A stretch of 64,000 bases of DNA from Acanthosepion pharaonis (GCA_903632075.3 CAHIKZ030000835.1:861001-925000); one strand, 5' to 3'. Counted from the first letter of the stretch, positions 21,100 through 30,943 are shown. The notes: generated by a model not told the origin, from the letters alone. Translations and numbers: made by a program.

Positions 21100-22310
21100 T
21101 CTTGTCACCATCTCATAGCCACTGATTTCTTTGCTGACTTAGTCAATCTCGGCTCTGCTCGACACAAGAACCGAAACGTCATCAGCATAGGCAGAATACC
21201 TGGCCGAGGTGGTAGCACCAGGTAGGGAAATTCCGCGTAGGACCGGATTCGTCTTTAACTTGCGAAGGAAAGATTCCAACGCAAGAACGTAAAGCAAAGC
21301 GGTAAGCGGACAACCTTGACGAATGGAGCGAGACAGTATGAAAGGTTCCGATCGTACCCCATTCACCTCCACCAGCGTACCGGGTGTCGCATACAGAAGT
21401 CGGATCCAGGTGCGAAAGTACGGCCCGAAACAGGCCGCCGAAAGGACAGCCTCCAGGAATCGATGGTCAACCCTATCGAAGACCTTGAACTGATCTAAAT
21501 TGATCAGCACGGTTTCACTGCCGACTTGATCAAGGTGTCCTGAATAGACCTGCCTTTCACAGCACAAGTCTGTTCGGATACAATCAGACTAGACAGCGGC
21601 TGGCTAAGATGTAAAATCTTTAAGTCTGTATTTAACATGGTTAAAAGGCGAAAGTTACCTAACCCATCTCCACCGTTCTTGTTCTTGAACAGCAACTTGA
21701 TCACACCCCTGATGAAGCGTTCAGGTATAGACCCTTGCTTCATCCAGTTGTTGTAAATCATTTCCAGCAAAGGAACAAAAACGGGCGACTGTCTCAAGTA
21801 AACTTCGTAGGGAAGACCATCAAATCCCGGAGATTTATCCAGTCCAACCTATTTCAGTGCTTCCCAGATTTCCGACTCTGTGATAGGACCCTCGCATCCA
21901 GCTGCTTCAGCTGCCTCAAGGCAGGGAAAATCGAAGTGAGTTGGGCTCACCGGGCTCCCTGGTGAAAAGTTCATGAAAGTAATCACGAAAAGCCTCACAT
22001 ATGCCCGGGTTTGAAGTCACGGTCTGCTTATCCGGCAATGTGACGCATTCCGAGACACAATTCAGCGGCCATATTCGTCGCATCAGAGGACATTCTTTTT
22101 AACCTAGCCCTAACTACCAGTGCTTGATCCTTTTTGATGAACAAGTAGGCCAACTCTGCCTTAGCTAAGGCTATTTCCCCACTATCACGGGATTTAACTG
22201 CCCAATCCACTTTTTGCTCACAAGTCGTTTGCGCCGCTAATATATCTAGATTGAGTCGACGACTAAAATCAGCAGCAAACGTTCTAATTTTAGATTTTAA
22301 ATTATCCAAC
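21100..22310 (-). pseudogene. LINE ORF2 reverse transcriptase
   Basis: Segments in order: SPVFVPLLEMIYNNWMKQG and SIPERFIRGVIKLLFKNKNG (RT motif 0-1 region), NFRLLTMLNTDLKIL, then ETVLINLDQFKVFDRVDH (first Asp, usual DQEKAFDRV), FGPYFRTWIRLLYATPG, LSRSIRQGCPL, and SAYADDVSVLV (YADD active site). Both aspartate motifs are intact, but stops and frameshifts at about 21570 and 21830 break the protein. The 93-codon segment at 22028-22309 (LDILAAQTTCEQKVDWAVK) is the linker between endonuclease and RT. Confidence 0.85.
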
Positions 22311-22489
22311 TAGGTATTCCCAACCACAGTCCCCGTCAATTACCTCTGTATCATTAGTAGTAGCTGCTCACCAAATAATGAGAAGTTTTAATTTTCAGTA
22401 GCCAGCTAACCTAACCTTAGGCTTATCTAAGTTTACACGGACCTGGACAAGACTATGATCCGAATAAACTATGTAATGAAAACTTGGAC

Positions 22490-23112
22490 ACCCTAAGGAC
22501 CCTGTATTGACTCTCCTAAGACTCGATCGAGGTTGCTAGAAAGCACCCAAGCCGCCGATTCGCCACTATTTGTCCAAGTCCAAACTACCTCTCGAGGGTG
22601 CTCATTCCAGTACTTATCGACAAGATCAAACGTGTCGATAAAGTCCCGAAATGGTTTCACGTCTCGGTTGTCAGTAATCGAATTTGGCCCTATACGATCT
22701 ATGTCGGGGTCAAGGAAGGCATTCCCATCCCCCGCTAAAACTACCTGACGAGATGTCGTCAAAAACGGCTCAATCTGCCGAAACAAAGCAGGCCGCTCAA
22801 AGTGGACATTGGGCGCATAAACCCCAATGAGACGAAGATGGTAACATGGTAACATCCAGCACGCAAAGCCTGCCCGTCGGATCTGCGAAGACGAGAGTAC
22901 ACGCAAAGACTTCAAAGACTTGATCACTAGCCAACAGACACCTCTCGAACGACCATCAAAACATGCTGCATCGAGGGAGAACCTCCTGACAGAATGTCCT
23001 CATGAACACAACAAGCAAACATCCCGAGGCGCTGAAGGTCACGAGAGAGCCTCGCCATGCGAGACTCCGACTTCAGGCCTTGGATATTCACTCTAGCTAA
23101 CCTGAGAGCCAT
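22490..23112 (-). pseudogene. LINE ORF2 APE-type endonuclease
   Basis: Starts near MALRLARVNIQGLKSES (family: TxNVxGLRxxxKR) at 23112. HEDIL occupies the place of the usual Q-E-T/H motif. The later part in a shifted frame reads HLRLIGVYAPN, VVLAGDGNAFLDPDIDRIG (usual GDFNxxxxxxxD) and EVVWTWTN, close to the family TWxx motif; the terminal S-D-H is not preserved (SSNLDRVL, where family members have SRLDRIY). An in-frame stop separates the two halves near 22925. The enzyme nicks target DNA in related active LINEs. Confidence 0.8.
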
Positions 23113-23580
23113 AATGAAACCGATTGGGGTTGATCTCCTGCATTAAACATGGACGGGCAAAGGACACCGACTGCCTCTCCCATCGAACCTGTTTCAATCT
23201 CAGTTTTGATGGTGCCATCGGAAGACAGGCCTCCAATGTCCAGAGGGAATGTTAGCTTTAAAGCTCTATACAGGGATGGGTGAATAAAAAGCAGGAACCT
23301 CCCTGAACAAAATTGTTGCAATTTATTTAGTCTTGTTGTCGAAACAGGCCATGGCTGTAAACATTCCAAAGACCTCCGCGACCATAGCCCAAATCTGTTG
23401 ACAGGCTTCATCCCCTCGAACCACAGTTAAGACACTTTTCGCTTTTGGGAAAATTCTCGGGTCTTCGACATGCAGATTGTTAATTTAACAAGTGTTTTAA
23501 TGTTTTTCATTTTTCTGAAATGCATACGTCTTCCCCTGTGTTAAAGATGGGTTTAGACTTTTTCTTGTGTGATAAAGAAT
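23113..23580 (-). other. LINE inter-ORF or ORF1 C-terminal region
   Basis: A 104-codon minus frame (23097-23411) ends just before the ORF2 start and shows no domain. It may be the decayed end of ORF1 or the inter-ORF spacer. Confidence 0.4.
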
Positions 23581-24549
23581 CTATGATTTCCGGTGATGGA
23601 CATCTTTGCCTTTTGGCATTGTTGGTCTTTTTAGGTGTACCGGCAGGAGTTTTAACAGGGGATGGTTTGGGGCTAACAGGGATAGTGGAAGCGGAAAGAT
23701 GGACCTTGGACGGTGAAACCGTGATGGGGGACTTTTTTTTAATGTTGTCATTTTAGAGGGAGAGGAGGATGATGATCTCAGAACTGGAGGAGGGGTCATG
23801 AAGTGTTGTTTTGCCGACGGGGAAGACGGTGCCAAGGAGTTAAGACCAGATTTTTTTACAAGATGTTTCTGTTGTAGAGATTCTTTCAGTTGATGTAGTT
23901 TTTCGGCTTTCTCAACAGATGGTTCATATTTTTGTTTTTGTTGTCGCATCTTTTCAGAATAGCTGGTCGGGGCGTCGCCTTAGAACTGGTTGAGAGAGTG
24001 GGATTGTTTGCGTCGATACCCTTTGGAGCTTTAGTGGGACGAAGACCCGCCACCCGAAGCTTCCCTCTAGCCTTACCAACAACCTACCATTCCCCCTCTT
24101 CCTTCTCCACAACCACACTAGCGATGGGAAAAGGCTTTTCGAGGAAGGGGAGCCGTGAGACGGACTCAACCGGGGGTTTCACCACACCGGTCCCGGCTGT
24201 TGGCATGCCCATTACAGGCGAGACGGACACCAGACTCGGCAAGAGAGGGATTTGGGTCGGCTGGGGCCAGAACTCCAGAGGGCCTCTTCTCTGGGCAGGA
24301 AGAGGAGAGGTGGCCAGTTTCTCCGCACTTCCAGTAGGTCGGTCTTCGTTCTGTGACTATAATAGGCATCTTATGGCCCTCTACATCCAGGCAGTTGGGG
24401 ATGCTGACGAAAGCCTTACGATCTACCATTATCTCGAAACTCCATTCCCCGGTCAGATCGTCAGAGAAAGTACTGAGTATCTGCCCAAACTGGCACAGAT
24501 AATTGGCCAAGTGTTCCCCCACAGTCTGAGGAGAGACCTCATGTGCTGA
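23581..24549 (-). pseudogene. LINE ORF1 C-terminal part with zinc knuckle
   Basis: Segment 24166-24522 contains YWKCGETGHLSSSCPEKRPS: a CxxC-x4-H-x4-C knuckle in which the first Cys appears as Tyr. Before it, LCQFGQILSTFSDDLTGEW and IMVDRKAFVSIPNCL resemble the RNA-binding part of ORF1 proteins (QxFGxxxxxxxDxxTGxWxxxVxxxxxIPxxL). Segment 23581-23949 is Ser/Pro/Lys-rich with a short coiled-coil-like start (KAEKLHQLKESLQQK). A frameshift lies between them near 24000. The long + strand frames over this stretch are antisense. Confidence 0.75.
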
Positions 24550-24555
24550 TACATT

Positions 24556-25155
24556 TTATTTTTTTCGACTGCTTTGATATTCGGTCCTCAGAATGAGATC
24601 TTTTGTTATTAGGTCTCGTGTGCTAACAGCTTCACAATCGGCAGGTGTGGGTAACAGTATGTCCCAGATGAAAAAACCCTTACATTTTACGACTGCGGTT
24701 AAATGCCCAGACGTCAGTGATTTTATGACGGTGTCATTTGTGGAGCGACAAATTTTGCGCGAACGTTTGTTCACCACAAACACTGACACAATTTTTTTTC
24801 CAACCTTCTGTAGTTTCTCAAGATTTGTCAAGAGCCCATCTTTTGTAACGAGATGATCATAGCTTTTAGCTCTCTCCAAGAACTCCGTAATGTTGATCCT
24901 GCATTTTGGTGGGGACGTCCAGCAAGAAGGCGTCTCCCCGACCAATAATTTATCGTCTTTGTTGGTACTGTCAGTGTTAGGTTTTTGTCTCTTGGAAGAA
25001 TCTTGGCCTGTTTCGGCAACCATATTCTCTTCCAAAATCTTATTTTGGACACTTTGGCCTGTTTCGGCCTCCATATTTTTACCAGGAAACTGAAAACTTT
25101 GACATTTTTCGGCTACCATATTACCCTTTACATTTTGGTCATCTCGGGCGACCAT
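24556..25155 (-). pseudogene. LINE ORF1 N-terminal part
   Basis: A 199-codon open stretch from a Met at 25155. The first ~75 residues have a loose repeat of (N)MVAE(T/K)(G/C)Q: NMVAEKCQ, NMEAETGQ, NMVAETGQ. The second half includes RINITEFLERAKSYDHL and TLVTSGHLTAVVKC-like sequence (seen as SLTSGHLTAVVKCKGFF), which recalls the start of ORF1p from Tx1-like LINEs. It probably binds element RNA with the downstream zinc knuckle; a frameshift or stop near 24550 separates them. Confidence 0.65.
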
Positions 25156-25159
25156 AGTT

Positions 25160-26149
25160 GTTTAGTATCCCCTATTACTGCCATTTTCTGTATCCATAAT
25201 TTTATTTTCGTCTAATTCAGATTTCTTATCTGGTGTGTTCTTTTTTTTTCTTTGTCCTAAATAGATTTTTTCACGGTCTTCTTGGGAGTCATTTTTAAGA
25301 CTTAAGCGTTTTATTTTCTTTTACAAAAAACGTAAAATAAAATACAAAGGAATAAAAGGGTATATACCAAATAAATCACAAATACAATAAGACAGTTGGT
25401 CGTGCAAAAAGAAAAACTTACGCAAAAGAACGACGAGAATAAACGTTAAACTTTAAAAGGCGGACAAAAAATTAAATATACAAAGTTAAGTAAATAACAA
25501 TCACAAATTTCTTTGAAAGGACTATACACAAAAACGATTACACGTATGTAGACTCAAAAAACTAAAAATACACGAAGAAAGTCAAGAAACAACAGTGAAA
25601 TAATACAGCAATAAAACTATAAACAAAATGCTACGCAAAGAAAATACGAAAAAATCACAGAATCAATATGGCTGCCGTAAAGCAAACGTTAACAAACGAA
25701 AAACCTCAAAAAGAAAAAAATCAGACAGATTAGACAAAAATAAAATACAAAGAATTAAAAAAAATATGTACACAAAAGATTTAACAAGTACAACACAGAA
25801 GACTTAACGGATATTTAAAAAGAAAAAAAAAACAAAGAACGAAATAACACGTAATAAAATAAACAAAGAAAAATAAAGTCAGACATCGAAAACTGAAACA
25901 GATAAACTCTAGTGGGGGATTTCAGAAAATTAAAAAACGGAAAAAATAAATTCAAAATATAACTTTAAAATAAGAGAAAATCAAAAAGCTAATAGAAAAA
26001 GAATGGGAGCAAAAAATAAAAAATAAAAATGGGGTGGGTAAGCAATTGAAAAAAGAAAAAATCAAAAAACTTTTCAAAAACAGTCAGTAAAAAAATAGAA
26101 CGTAAGAAAAGGTAAAAATAAAAAAAAACTTAACAGAAACGAATTTAAG
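25160..26149 (-). other. A-rich (+) / T-rich (-) LINE leader
   Basis: Nearly 1 kb of strongly A-rich + strand sequence with no frame of interest. It lies upstream of ORF1 on the minus strand, so it is probably the 5' untranslated region. Base composition differs sharply from the ORFs beside it. Confidence 0.5.
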
Positions 26150-26291
26150 GTGCACACACGCACACACACACATACACATATACGCACACACACACGCACA
26201 CACACATACACATATACGCACACGCACACACACGCACACACACATACACATATACGCACACACACACACACACGCACACGCACACACACAT

Positions 26292-26322
<31 letters not shown>

Positions 26323-26383
26323 TGCACACACACACATACACATATACGCACACACACACACGCACACACATATACACACATAT

Positions 26384-26413
<30 letters not shown>
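26150..26413. repeat. (CA)n compound microsatellite, ~265 bp
   Basis: CA repeats with regular CG and TATA interruptions: the block ACACATACACATATACGCAC recurs several times, so it is a higher-order microsatellite. The Cys/Val and His/Thr frames of about 110 codons on both strands are artefacts. Confidence 0.95.
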
Positions 26414-26416
<3 letters not shown>

Positions 26417-26590
26417 TAGTTCTGTTGCAGAAGATAACGTCAGGTGGAAAGAGCAGTCGTATCAGGTCTGAAAAGAAGCTAGGAATTGCCCACAATCTCT
26501 TCAACTATTCCCCAAGGCCACGCCAAGGCCCAATCGTAGAGTAGGCGGAAGAGTCTAACATAGACTCTTTAGAGGGAGGACACCACAACA
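26414..26590 (-). repeat. Gypsy 5' LTR, outer half
   Basis: TTCCCCAAGGCC...GAGTAGGC...GGAGGACACCACAACA aligns with the right end of the 3' LTR (14200-14275). The left part (26414-26500) is not clearly matched there. The Gypsy 5' end is at 26590. Confidence 0.7.
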
Positions 26591-26870
26591 GACAAATTTA
26601 GATTTGAAATTGGATCATTTTCCCGTTGGCGAACCTATGAAGTAATCTTTATGATTCCTTCTGTATTTAAACTGAATGTTTTCTTATAAATCTAGTATTT
26701 TAAATGGACAATTTAGATTTGAATTTTTATCACCTTGCCGTAGACAACCCTATGACGTCTGTATTTCAACTGTTCCTTCTGTATTTAAACTGAATATATT
26801 TTCTAATAAATAATTAATCGAGATACTAATTTGAATAATAATTCGAAGTAATAATTTGAATAATAATTCA
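26591..26870. repeat. Local ~120-bp tandem repeat, right part
   Basis: GACAAATTTAGATTTGAAAT, CCCGTTGGCGAACCTATG and AAACTGAATG continue the unit interrupted at 13693, then a second, more diverged unit follows to about 26815. Short ATAATTTGAATAATAATTC duplications follow at 26830-26870. Confidence 0.75.
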
Positions 26871-27544
26871 AAATTTGATCATTCTGCCCTCAGCAAAATA
26901 AAACAACCTGTCTTCATAAATTTGACATATTTCGCTATTTATTTAGCTTCATCAGAAATTTGGGGAGTGGAATGATTCAGTGTTATATTGGGCATTTTAT
27001 ATTTTATAGAAATGTACTAATTTACATTTATTCTTTTTACTACGCAAAGTGTTACTGGGAGTGAAAGAGATTGAAGAAACACTAATCAGAAGAAGCGAGG
27101 AAAAAGGACAATAAAAGAACAGATTCCAGGAAGACAGAAGATGGTTGCATTTAAAATTTTGAAGATTGTGGGAAGCAAATCGAAAGGGATTTCCATAGGC
27201 ACAAGAAAAAAGAAACTTTTAGAATCGAACATAAGGCTGCATCTAGTTTAACAGTAAAATGGTGGGACATAATTGCCAATCAAGTAGCACGCTTAAATTC
27301 TTGAAGTCGTGTCACCGAACTCATCAAAATCATTGTTATGAAAATATTTGTGAAAAAGACAGAGGGAAGTAAAAGTGGTGAGAAATTGAGTGAATTATTA
27401 AGGTCAGGTCAGGATCGATTACAGAACAATAAACAGTGACTCAAGATAAACAGGAATTATTTTCTGCAATTGGAATGAAAGACGTGATGACATGTAGCCT
27501 GAAACCACAAATGTGAATTTAGCAAATACTAAGAATTTCCAGAA
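26871..27544 (-). pseudogene. Mostly unrecognised; short LINE fragment
   Basis: Around 27310-27440 the minus strand has the decayed LINE segment corresponding to HRR..SLSLFxxxFHxNxxDEF; the + strand words AAAATCATTGTTATGAAAAT and AAGACAGAGGGAAG match 27,880 and 46,660. The rest (26871-27300) shows nothing recognisable. Confidence 0.45.
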
Positions 27545-27700
27545 GTGGAATAATGGATAGCGGCTCGGATTGAGGAATCGGAGATCAGAGTTCGAATTCC
27601 AGTCGGATCTATTATATTCACTTACGTGATAATACCTTTGGGAAAAGGTATGAATCCTCTTCTATGGTTAAATAGCAGGAGAAAGGATTCTATATACTTG
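27545..27700 (+). repeat. tRNA-derived SINE
   Basis: A-box-like TAATGGATAGCGGCTCGG and B-box GAGTTCGAATTCC, followed by the family body TCACTTACGTGATAATACC and the tail GGAAAAGGTATGAATCCTC. The same body and tail follow the 5S-like SINEs at 33.6, 35.7 and 40.2 kb, so this is the variant without the 5S-like head. Confidence 0.7.
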
Positions 27701-27799
27701 GGTGGCAATGTGGCTCTGTCAGGCTACAGAAATACAACTTCTATCACAGTACACATTTCGGGAAGTGTGAGAAAATAACTTGGAGTAGGTGGCGGTTAG

Positions 27800-28260
27800 A
27801 TTGAGTCATTTCAACTGTAAAAGTGTGGGACCTATATACCAGTCTAGTAGCGCTGAAATTCGTGTATTTTGCTTGTAAGAGGAGTTACCATGAAAATGTT
27901 TGTAGAAAAGACAGAGGGAAGCCATGTCACGTCGGTGAGAAAGTGAATGAAGTCGAGATGCCAGGTCAGGAACGATTACATTGCAGATCTTTTGAATTTT
28001 GTCTAGAATCTCACGATGTACAGCAGGAGCACCAGACTAGATATGGCAACAGTATTCAATTCATGGACGAATGGTAGATTTATAAATGTGCAAGATGGAT
28101 TCTGATGAGAAAAAAATGTCTTGTATGATAGAATGAATCAAGTTTTCTAGCAGTAGATCTAGCAATTGATTCAGTATAATCACCCCACTTCATGACATTG
28201 GAATAACGTGTGCCAAAGAAAGGGCAAAGAATTGGTTAGCATTAGCCGTTCTGACGACAG
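27800..28260 (-). pseudogene. LINE 3' fragment (Jockey/BS-like)
   Basis: Antisense counterpart of the RT C-terminal segment: on the + strand AGACAGAGGGAAGCCATG, AGGTCAGGAACGATTACATT and CCAGACTAGATATGGCAAC match other copies. Many stops. The + strand 84-codon frame over it is a shadow. Confidence 0.55.
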
Positions 28261-28450
28261 TAAATGTTTATCTAGGGTGATTAAATGAAATGTTTCGTTT
28301 TGAAGGAATTAAAATTTATATGCCATTATTTACCCCAGTTAACTGATTGTAGTTTCTTTTCGAGAGCAGGTTTTTCAGTCTTACTTTGTGGAACCTGTCG
28401 GACTTGCTACTAATTAAATAGTTGTGTTATTAACATAAAAATCTAGTTTG

Positions 28451-28451
<1 letters not shown>

Positions 28452-28510
<59 letters not shown>
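28452..28510. repeat. (TA)n microsatellite
   Basis: About 58 bp of TA at the left edge of the PLE region. Confidence 0.95.
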
Positions 28511-28513
<3 letters not shown>

Positions 28514-28589
28514 TTAATGATGACTGTTAAGGTACGGCGATTTTTATTCATTTTTCTTTTTTTTTGCATTCGTAAAAGTCTGTCTATAT

Positions 28590-28900
28590 TTTCTGAGATG
28601 AGGTATTATGTACATTATTTGGACTATTGTCCTCATCTTTGTCGCCATATTTATTACAACGTTTCGGTCGTTGTACGCGCCACTCAGGTGGTTGGAATGT
28701 CGAACTGAACCCTTTATTTCGCTCACTGGGGTAGACTGTTCTAGTTCCACGTGCCATGTTTAATGGATGTCAGTTATCAGTTATCTCCTGTTAATTTCCC
28801 TCTGAAGGTTCTCCACTGCCTTAACCGGGTATTGAACTCACACTCTTTGGGTCCTGTCACTGGATCTAACTAACGCCATGTATCCTTGAGGACATGTGTA
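28590..28900 (-). repeat. PLE terminal repeat with tRNA-like head and mutated hammerhead (C1)
   Basis: Minus strand: tRNA-like AAGAGTGTGAGTTCAATACC, then GCAGTGGAGAACCTTCAGAG, TTAAACATGGCACGTGGAAC, TTCCAACCACCTGAGTGGCG and ACAACGACCGAAACGTTGTA. The hammerhead core (28653-28690) reads CTGAGTG instead of CTGANGA, so it is dead, but GAAAC is kept. Confidence 0.7.
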
Positions 28901-29011
28901 TGAATTTCTGGGTATTATAAACCTAATGTCTTCAGCAACCATGCTCATATTGCAATTTTTGCTGTTATCATACATGTTTTTACCAGAGCTCATATTGCAT
29001 TTTTGTTGTTA

Positions 29012-29740
29012 TTATTGCTTTTCTCTGACACTCTTTATTACTGGTTCCCATATTATATTCATTTCTATGCTTGGTCGGCTCAGGAGATTTTTGTGGCCTA
29101 ACATATGTGCTGATTCTTTAAGTTTACGAATTTTCCAATGGTGTTCTTTGTATATGATCTCAACCTGACCCCACAGAGGGTGGTGATCTCTCTTCTCTCT
29201 CCATATGTGGTCAGCCACGCCTGATTTTTCCACTTCCCCTCGTGTTACAGCTTTCTGGTGTTCTTGAAGCCTTACCTTGAGGGGGCGGCCTGTCTCTCCT
29301 TTATATGCATTTCCGCAGCTGCATGGGATAGCGTATACACAGTCTTTAGTCATATTCTCCTCTATGGGGGGGGGGGGTCTTACTCGGCGGAGATATCTGC
29401 GAATTGTCGTCAAACTTTTGAAGGTTGTCCTGGTGTTATATGGACCGCAGATTTCTCTGAAAACTCCTTCACATAAGGCAGGCAGACTGTTTTCTGAGTG
29501 TTGTTGTCCTCTTGTACCCGCTTATCTCAGTCTTTTGGGGGCTGCTGCCATGTGTCTAGGGTAGTTGTTACGTTGTATGGTACTACTTATACTGACCAAT
29601 TCTTTATCTAATGTCTCTGGGTCGCCACTTATGACTTTTGTTCAGTGTTGTAAGCAGCGGATGATCCCTTTCTTTATGCTGTATGGATGGTGGGAGTTGA
29701 AATTGAGGTACTGTCCGGTGAATGTCGGTTTACGGTATAC
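29012..29740 (-). pseudogene. PLE RT C-terminus and GIY-YIG endonuclease
   Basis: The 133-codon stretch 29012-29413 contains CVYAIPCSCGNAYKGETGRP followed by LKVRLQEHQKAV: the GIY (VYAI), Cys pair, YIG (AYKGET), catalytic Arg (KVRLQEH) and His of a PLE-type GIY-YIG nuclease. ADHIW and the ESAHMLG segment (family E-A-x-x-I, catalytic Glu) follow. Upstream on the same strand, in broken frames (29740-29420), are FTGQYLNFNSHHPYSIKKGI, ETLDKELVSISSTIQRNNYP and LPYVKEFSE, the known RT C-terminal region of PLEs. The 5' part of RT is missing. A run of C on this strand (PPPP) interrupts the linker. Role in active relatives: target cleavage for target-primed reverse transcription. Confidence 0.9.
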
Positions 29741-29756
29741 GGTTTGATGAACCCAT

Positions 29757-29960
29757 GCTCTGATAACTGATAACTGACATCCATTAAACATGGCACGTGG
29801 AACTAGAACAGTCTACCTCAGTGAGAGAGAAAAAGGGTTCAGTTCGAATTTTCCAACCACCTGATGAGGGCCGGAGCGTACAACGGCCGAAACGTTGTAA
29901 TAAATATGGCGACAAAGATGAGGGCAATAGTCCGAATAATGTTAATAATATTCGTACAAG
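29757..29960 (+). repeat. PLE terminal repeat, partial copy (C2)
   Basis: Starts GATAACTGATAACTGACATC and runs through ATTAAACATGGCACGTGG, GTGAGAGAGAAAAAGGGTTC and the hammerhead-like core. The tRNA-like head is missing. In direct orientation to the copy at 30,051 and inverted to the copy at 28,590. Confidence 0.75.
29861..29901 (+). ncRNA. Hammerhead-like motif, family C (intact core)
   Basis: CTGATGA, stem II GGGCCG...CGGCC around GAGCGTACAA, GAAA, then CGTTGTA: stem III can be AC-GTT-GT with triplet GTA. The flanks CCAACCAC and ATAAATATGG do not make an obvious local stem I, so activity in cis is doubtful. Confidence 0.6.
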
Positions 29961-30050
29961 TGTTTTCTTTTCTGAACATACTGATAAAAAATAACACTCT
30001 GTCTATATTTCTGAGATGAGGTATTATGTACATTATTTACATTATTCGGA

Positions 30051-30368
30051 CTCATAGGACACATAGCACAATGGATAAAGGCTTTGGTTAGATCCAGTGA
30101 CAGGACCCAAAGAGTGTGAGTTCAATACCCGGTTAAGGCAGTGGAGAACTTTCAGAGGGGAATTAATAGGAGATAACTGATAACTGACATCCATTAAACA
30201 TAGCACGTGGAACTAGAACAGTCTACCCCAGTGAGCGAAATAAAGGGTTCAGTTCGACATTCCAACCACCTGAAGAAGGCCGGAGCGTACAACGGCCGAA
30301 ACGTTGTAATAAATATGGCGACAAAGATGAGGACAATAGTCCGAATAATGTAAATAATGTAAAACATA
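30051..30368 (+). repeat. PLE terminal repeat, full copy with tRNA-like head (C3)
   Basis: Head: GCACAATGGATAAAGGCTTT (A-box-like) and GTGTGAGTTCAATACCCGG (B-box-like). Body: GCAGTGGAGAACTTTCAGAG, ACATAGCACGTGGAACTAG. Then the hammerhead-like core at 30270-30310 and the 3' end GTCCGAATAATGTAAATAAT. A pol III-like promoter and a ribozyme within about 320 bp make a SINE- or retrozyme-like unit. Confidence 0.7.
30270..30310 (+). ncRNA. Hammerhead-like motif, family C (CTGAAGA variant)
   Basis: CTGAAGA (fits CUGANGA), stem II AGGCCG...CGGCC with loop GAGCGTACAA, GAAA, short stem III AC-GTT-GT and triplet GTA. Same arrangement as at 29861; the base that differs is the freely variable N. Confidence 0.6.
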
Positions 30369-30533
30369 ACGCATCAGTTATAAGAAGGATGAAGTTTCAC
30401 TTAACATAATGAAGAAATACACAACCCCAGTCGAGCAGAAGAGAATTAAATTATCTATTATAAAAAAATTAACAGCTTACCTCATCGTCAACAACAACAA
30501 CTCACCGGCACAATCCAAATATTATTTACAAAG

Positions 30534-30534
<1 letters not shown>

Positions 30535-30594
<60 letters not shown>

Positions 30595-30700
30595 ATATTA
30601 ATGGTAAATATACACATAGATATGCAATCATATATCTAAAATATATAAATATATATACATACATATATACACATACATATATATTTGTATAAAAAATAAA
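30535..30700. repeat. (CA)n(TA)n and ATAC-rich microsatellites
   Basis: (CA)n at 30535-30570, (TA)n at 30571-30593, then TATA/CATA-rich sequence to about 30690. No coding signal. Confidence 0.85.
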
Positions 30701-30758
30701 TCCAATGGGATAGTATCCAGGTAGAACTCAATATCCAGGACAGTGTAAGAATATAATA

Positions 30759-30869
30759 AAAAAGGCTTAAACACTAATATTCCAGGGTCATAATTTATTC
30801 CATTGGAATCGTAAATATTTACGATTCCAATGGAATAAATTATGACCATGGAATATTAGTGTTTAAGCC

Positions 30870-30942
<73 letters not shown>

Positions 30943-30943
30943 A
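30759..30943. repeat. Near-perfect 58-bp-arm palindrome with (TA)n(TG)n
   Basis: AAAAAGGCTTAAACACTAAT on the left pairs with ATTAGTGTTTAAGCCTTTTT on the right, with the centre at GTAAATATTTAC; only one or two mismatches. (TA)n at 30875-30921 and (TG)n to 30943 follow directly. The low divergence suggests a young or gene-converted hairpin. Confidence 0.85.

Larger units (their letters stand above)
19550..26413 (-). mobile_element. Two-ORF LINE (Tx1/Nimb-like) nested in the Gypsy LTR
   Basis: On the minus strand: a T-rich leader (26150-25160), ORF1 with zinc knuckle (25155 to about 23580), ORF2 with APE-type endonuclease (23112-22490), RT (about 22000-21100) and a C-terminal Cys/His motif (20370), then a 3' region to about 19550. 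This is the plan of L1/Tx1/I-type non-LTR elements. Phrases such as LYATPGTLVEVNGVRSEPF, RQGCPL and LSLKGRAELC are typical of Tx1-like or Nimb-like ORF2. Several frameshifts and stops make it inactive. Exact ends and target duplication could not be fixed. Confidence 0.8.
13694..26590 (-). mobile_element. Gypsy (Ty3) LTR retrotransposon, with a LINE nested in its 5' LTR
   Basis: LTR termini are TGTTRTGACC...CACAACA at 13694 and 14275 (3' LTR) and at 19148 and 26590 (5' LTR, split). Internal order on the minus strand is Gag, zinc knuckle, protease, RT, RNase H, integrase, PPT: the Ty3/Gypsy order. The internal region 14276-19147 is about 4.9 kb. Frameshifts and stops occur between and within domains and the integrase has lost a catalytic residue, so the copy is dead. 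The Gag segment around ENFTF and LLLRKLGTAEY resembles the K02A2.6/Mag-type Gypsy lineage of invertebrates. A 5-bp target duplication (AACAA/GACAA) fits this class. Confidence 0.9.
28510..30370. mobile_element. Penelope-like element with inverted and direct flanking repeats
   Basis: A PLE RT/endonuclease remnant (29012-29740, minus) is bracketed by a minus-oriented repeat copy at 28590-28900 and plus-oriented copies at 29757-29960 and 30051-30368. Each copy holds a hammerhead-like motif, and two retain a tRNA-like head. PLEs are known for complex inverted and tandem terminal repeats (pLTRs) with hammerheads, so I read the group as one PLE insertion or several overlapping ones. Boundaries are approximate. 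Confidence 0.65.

Noticed and set aside
23932..24549. 205-codon + strand frame
   Set aside because: Antisense to the LINE ORF1 zinc-knuckle region, which explains its openness.
26074..26504. Overlapping Cys/Val-rich frames of up to 119 codons
   Set aside because: They are translations of a compound (CA)n microsatellite on both strands; no start context, domain or conservation.
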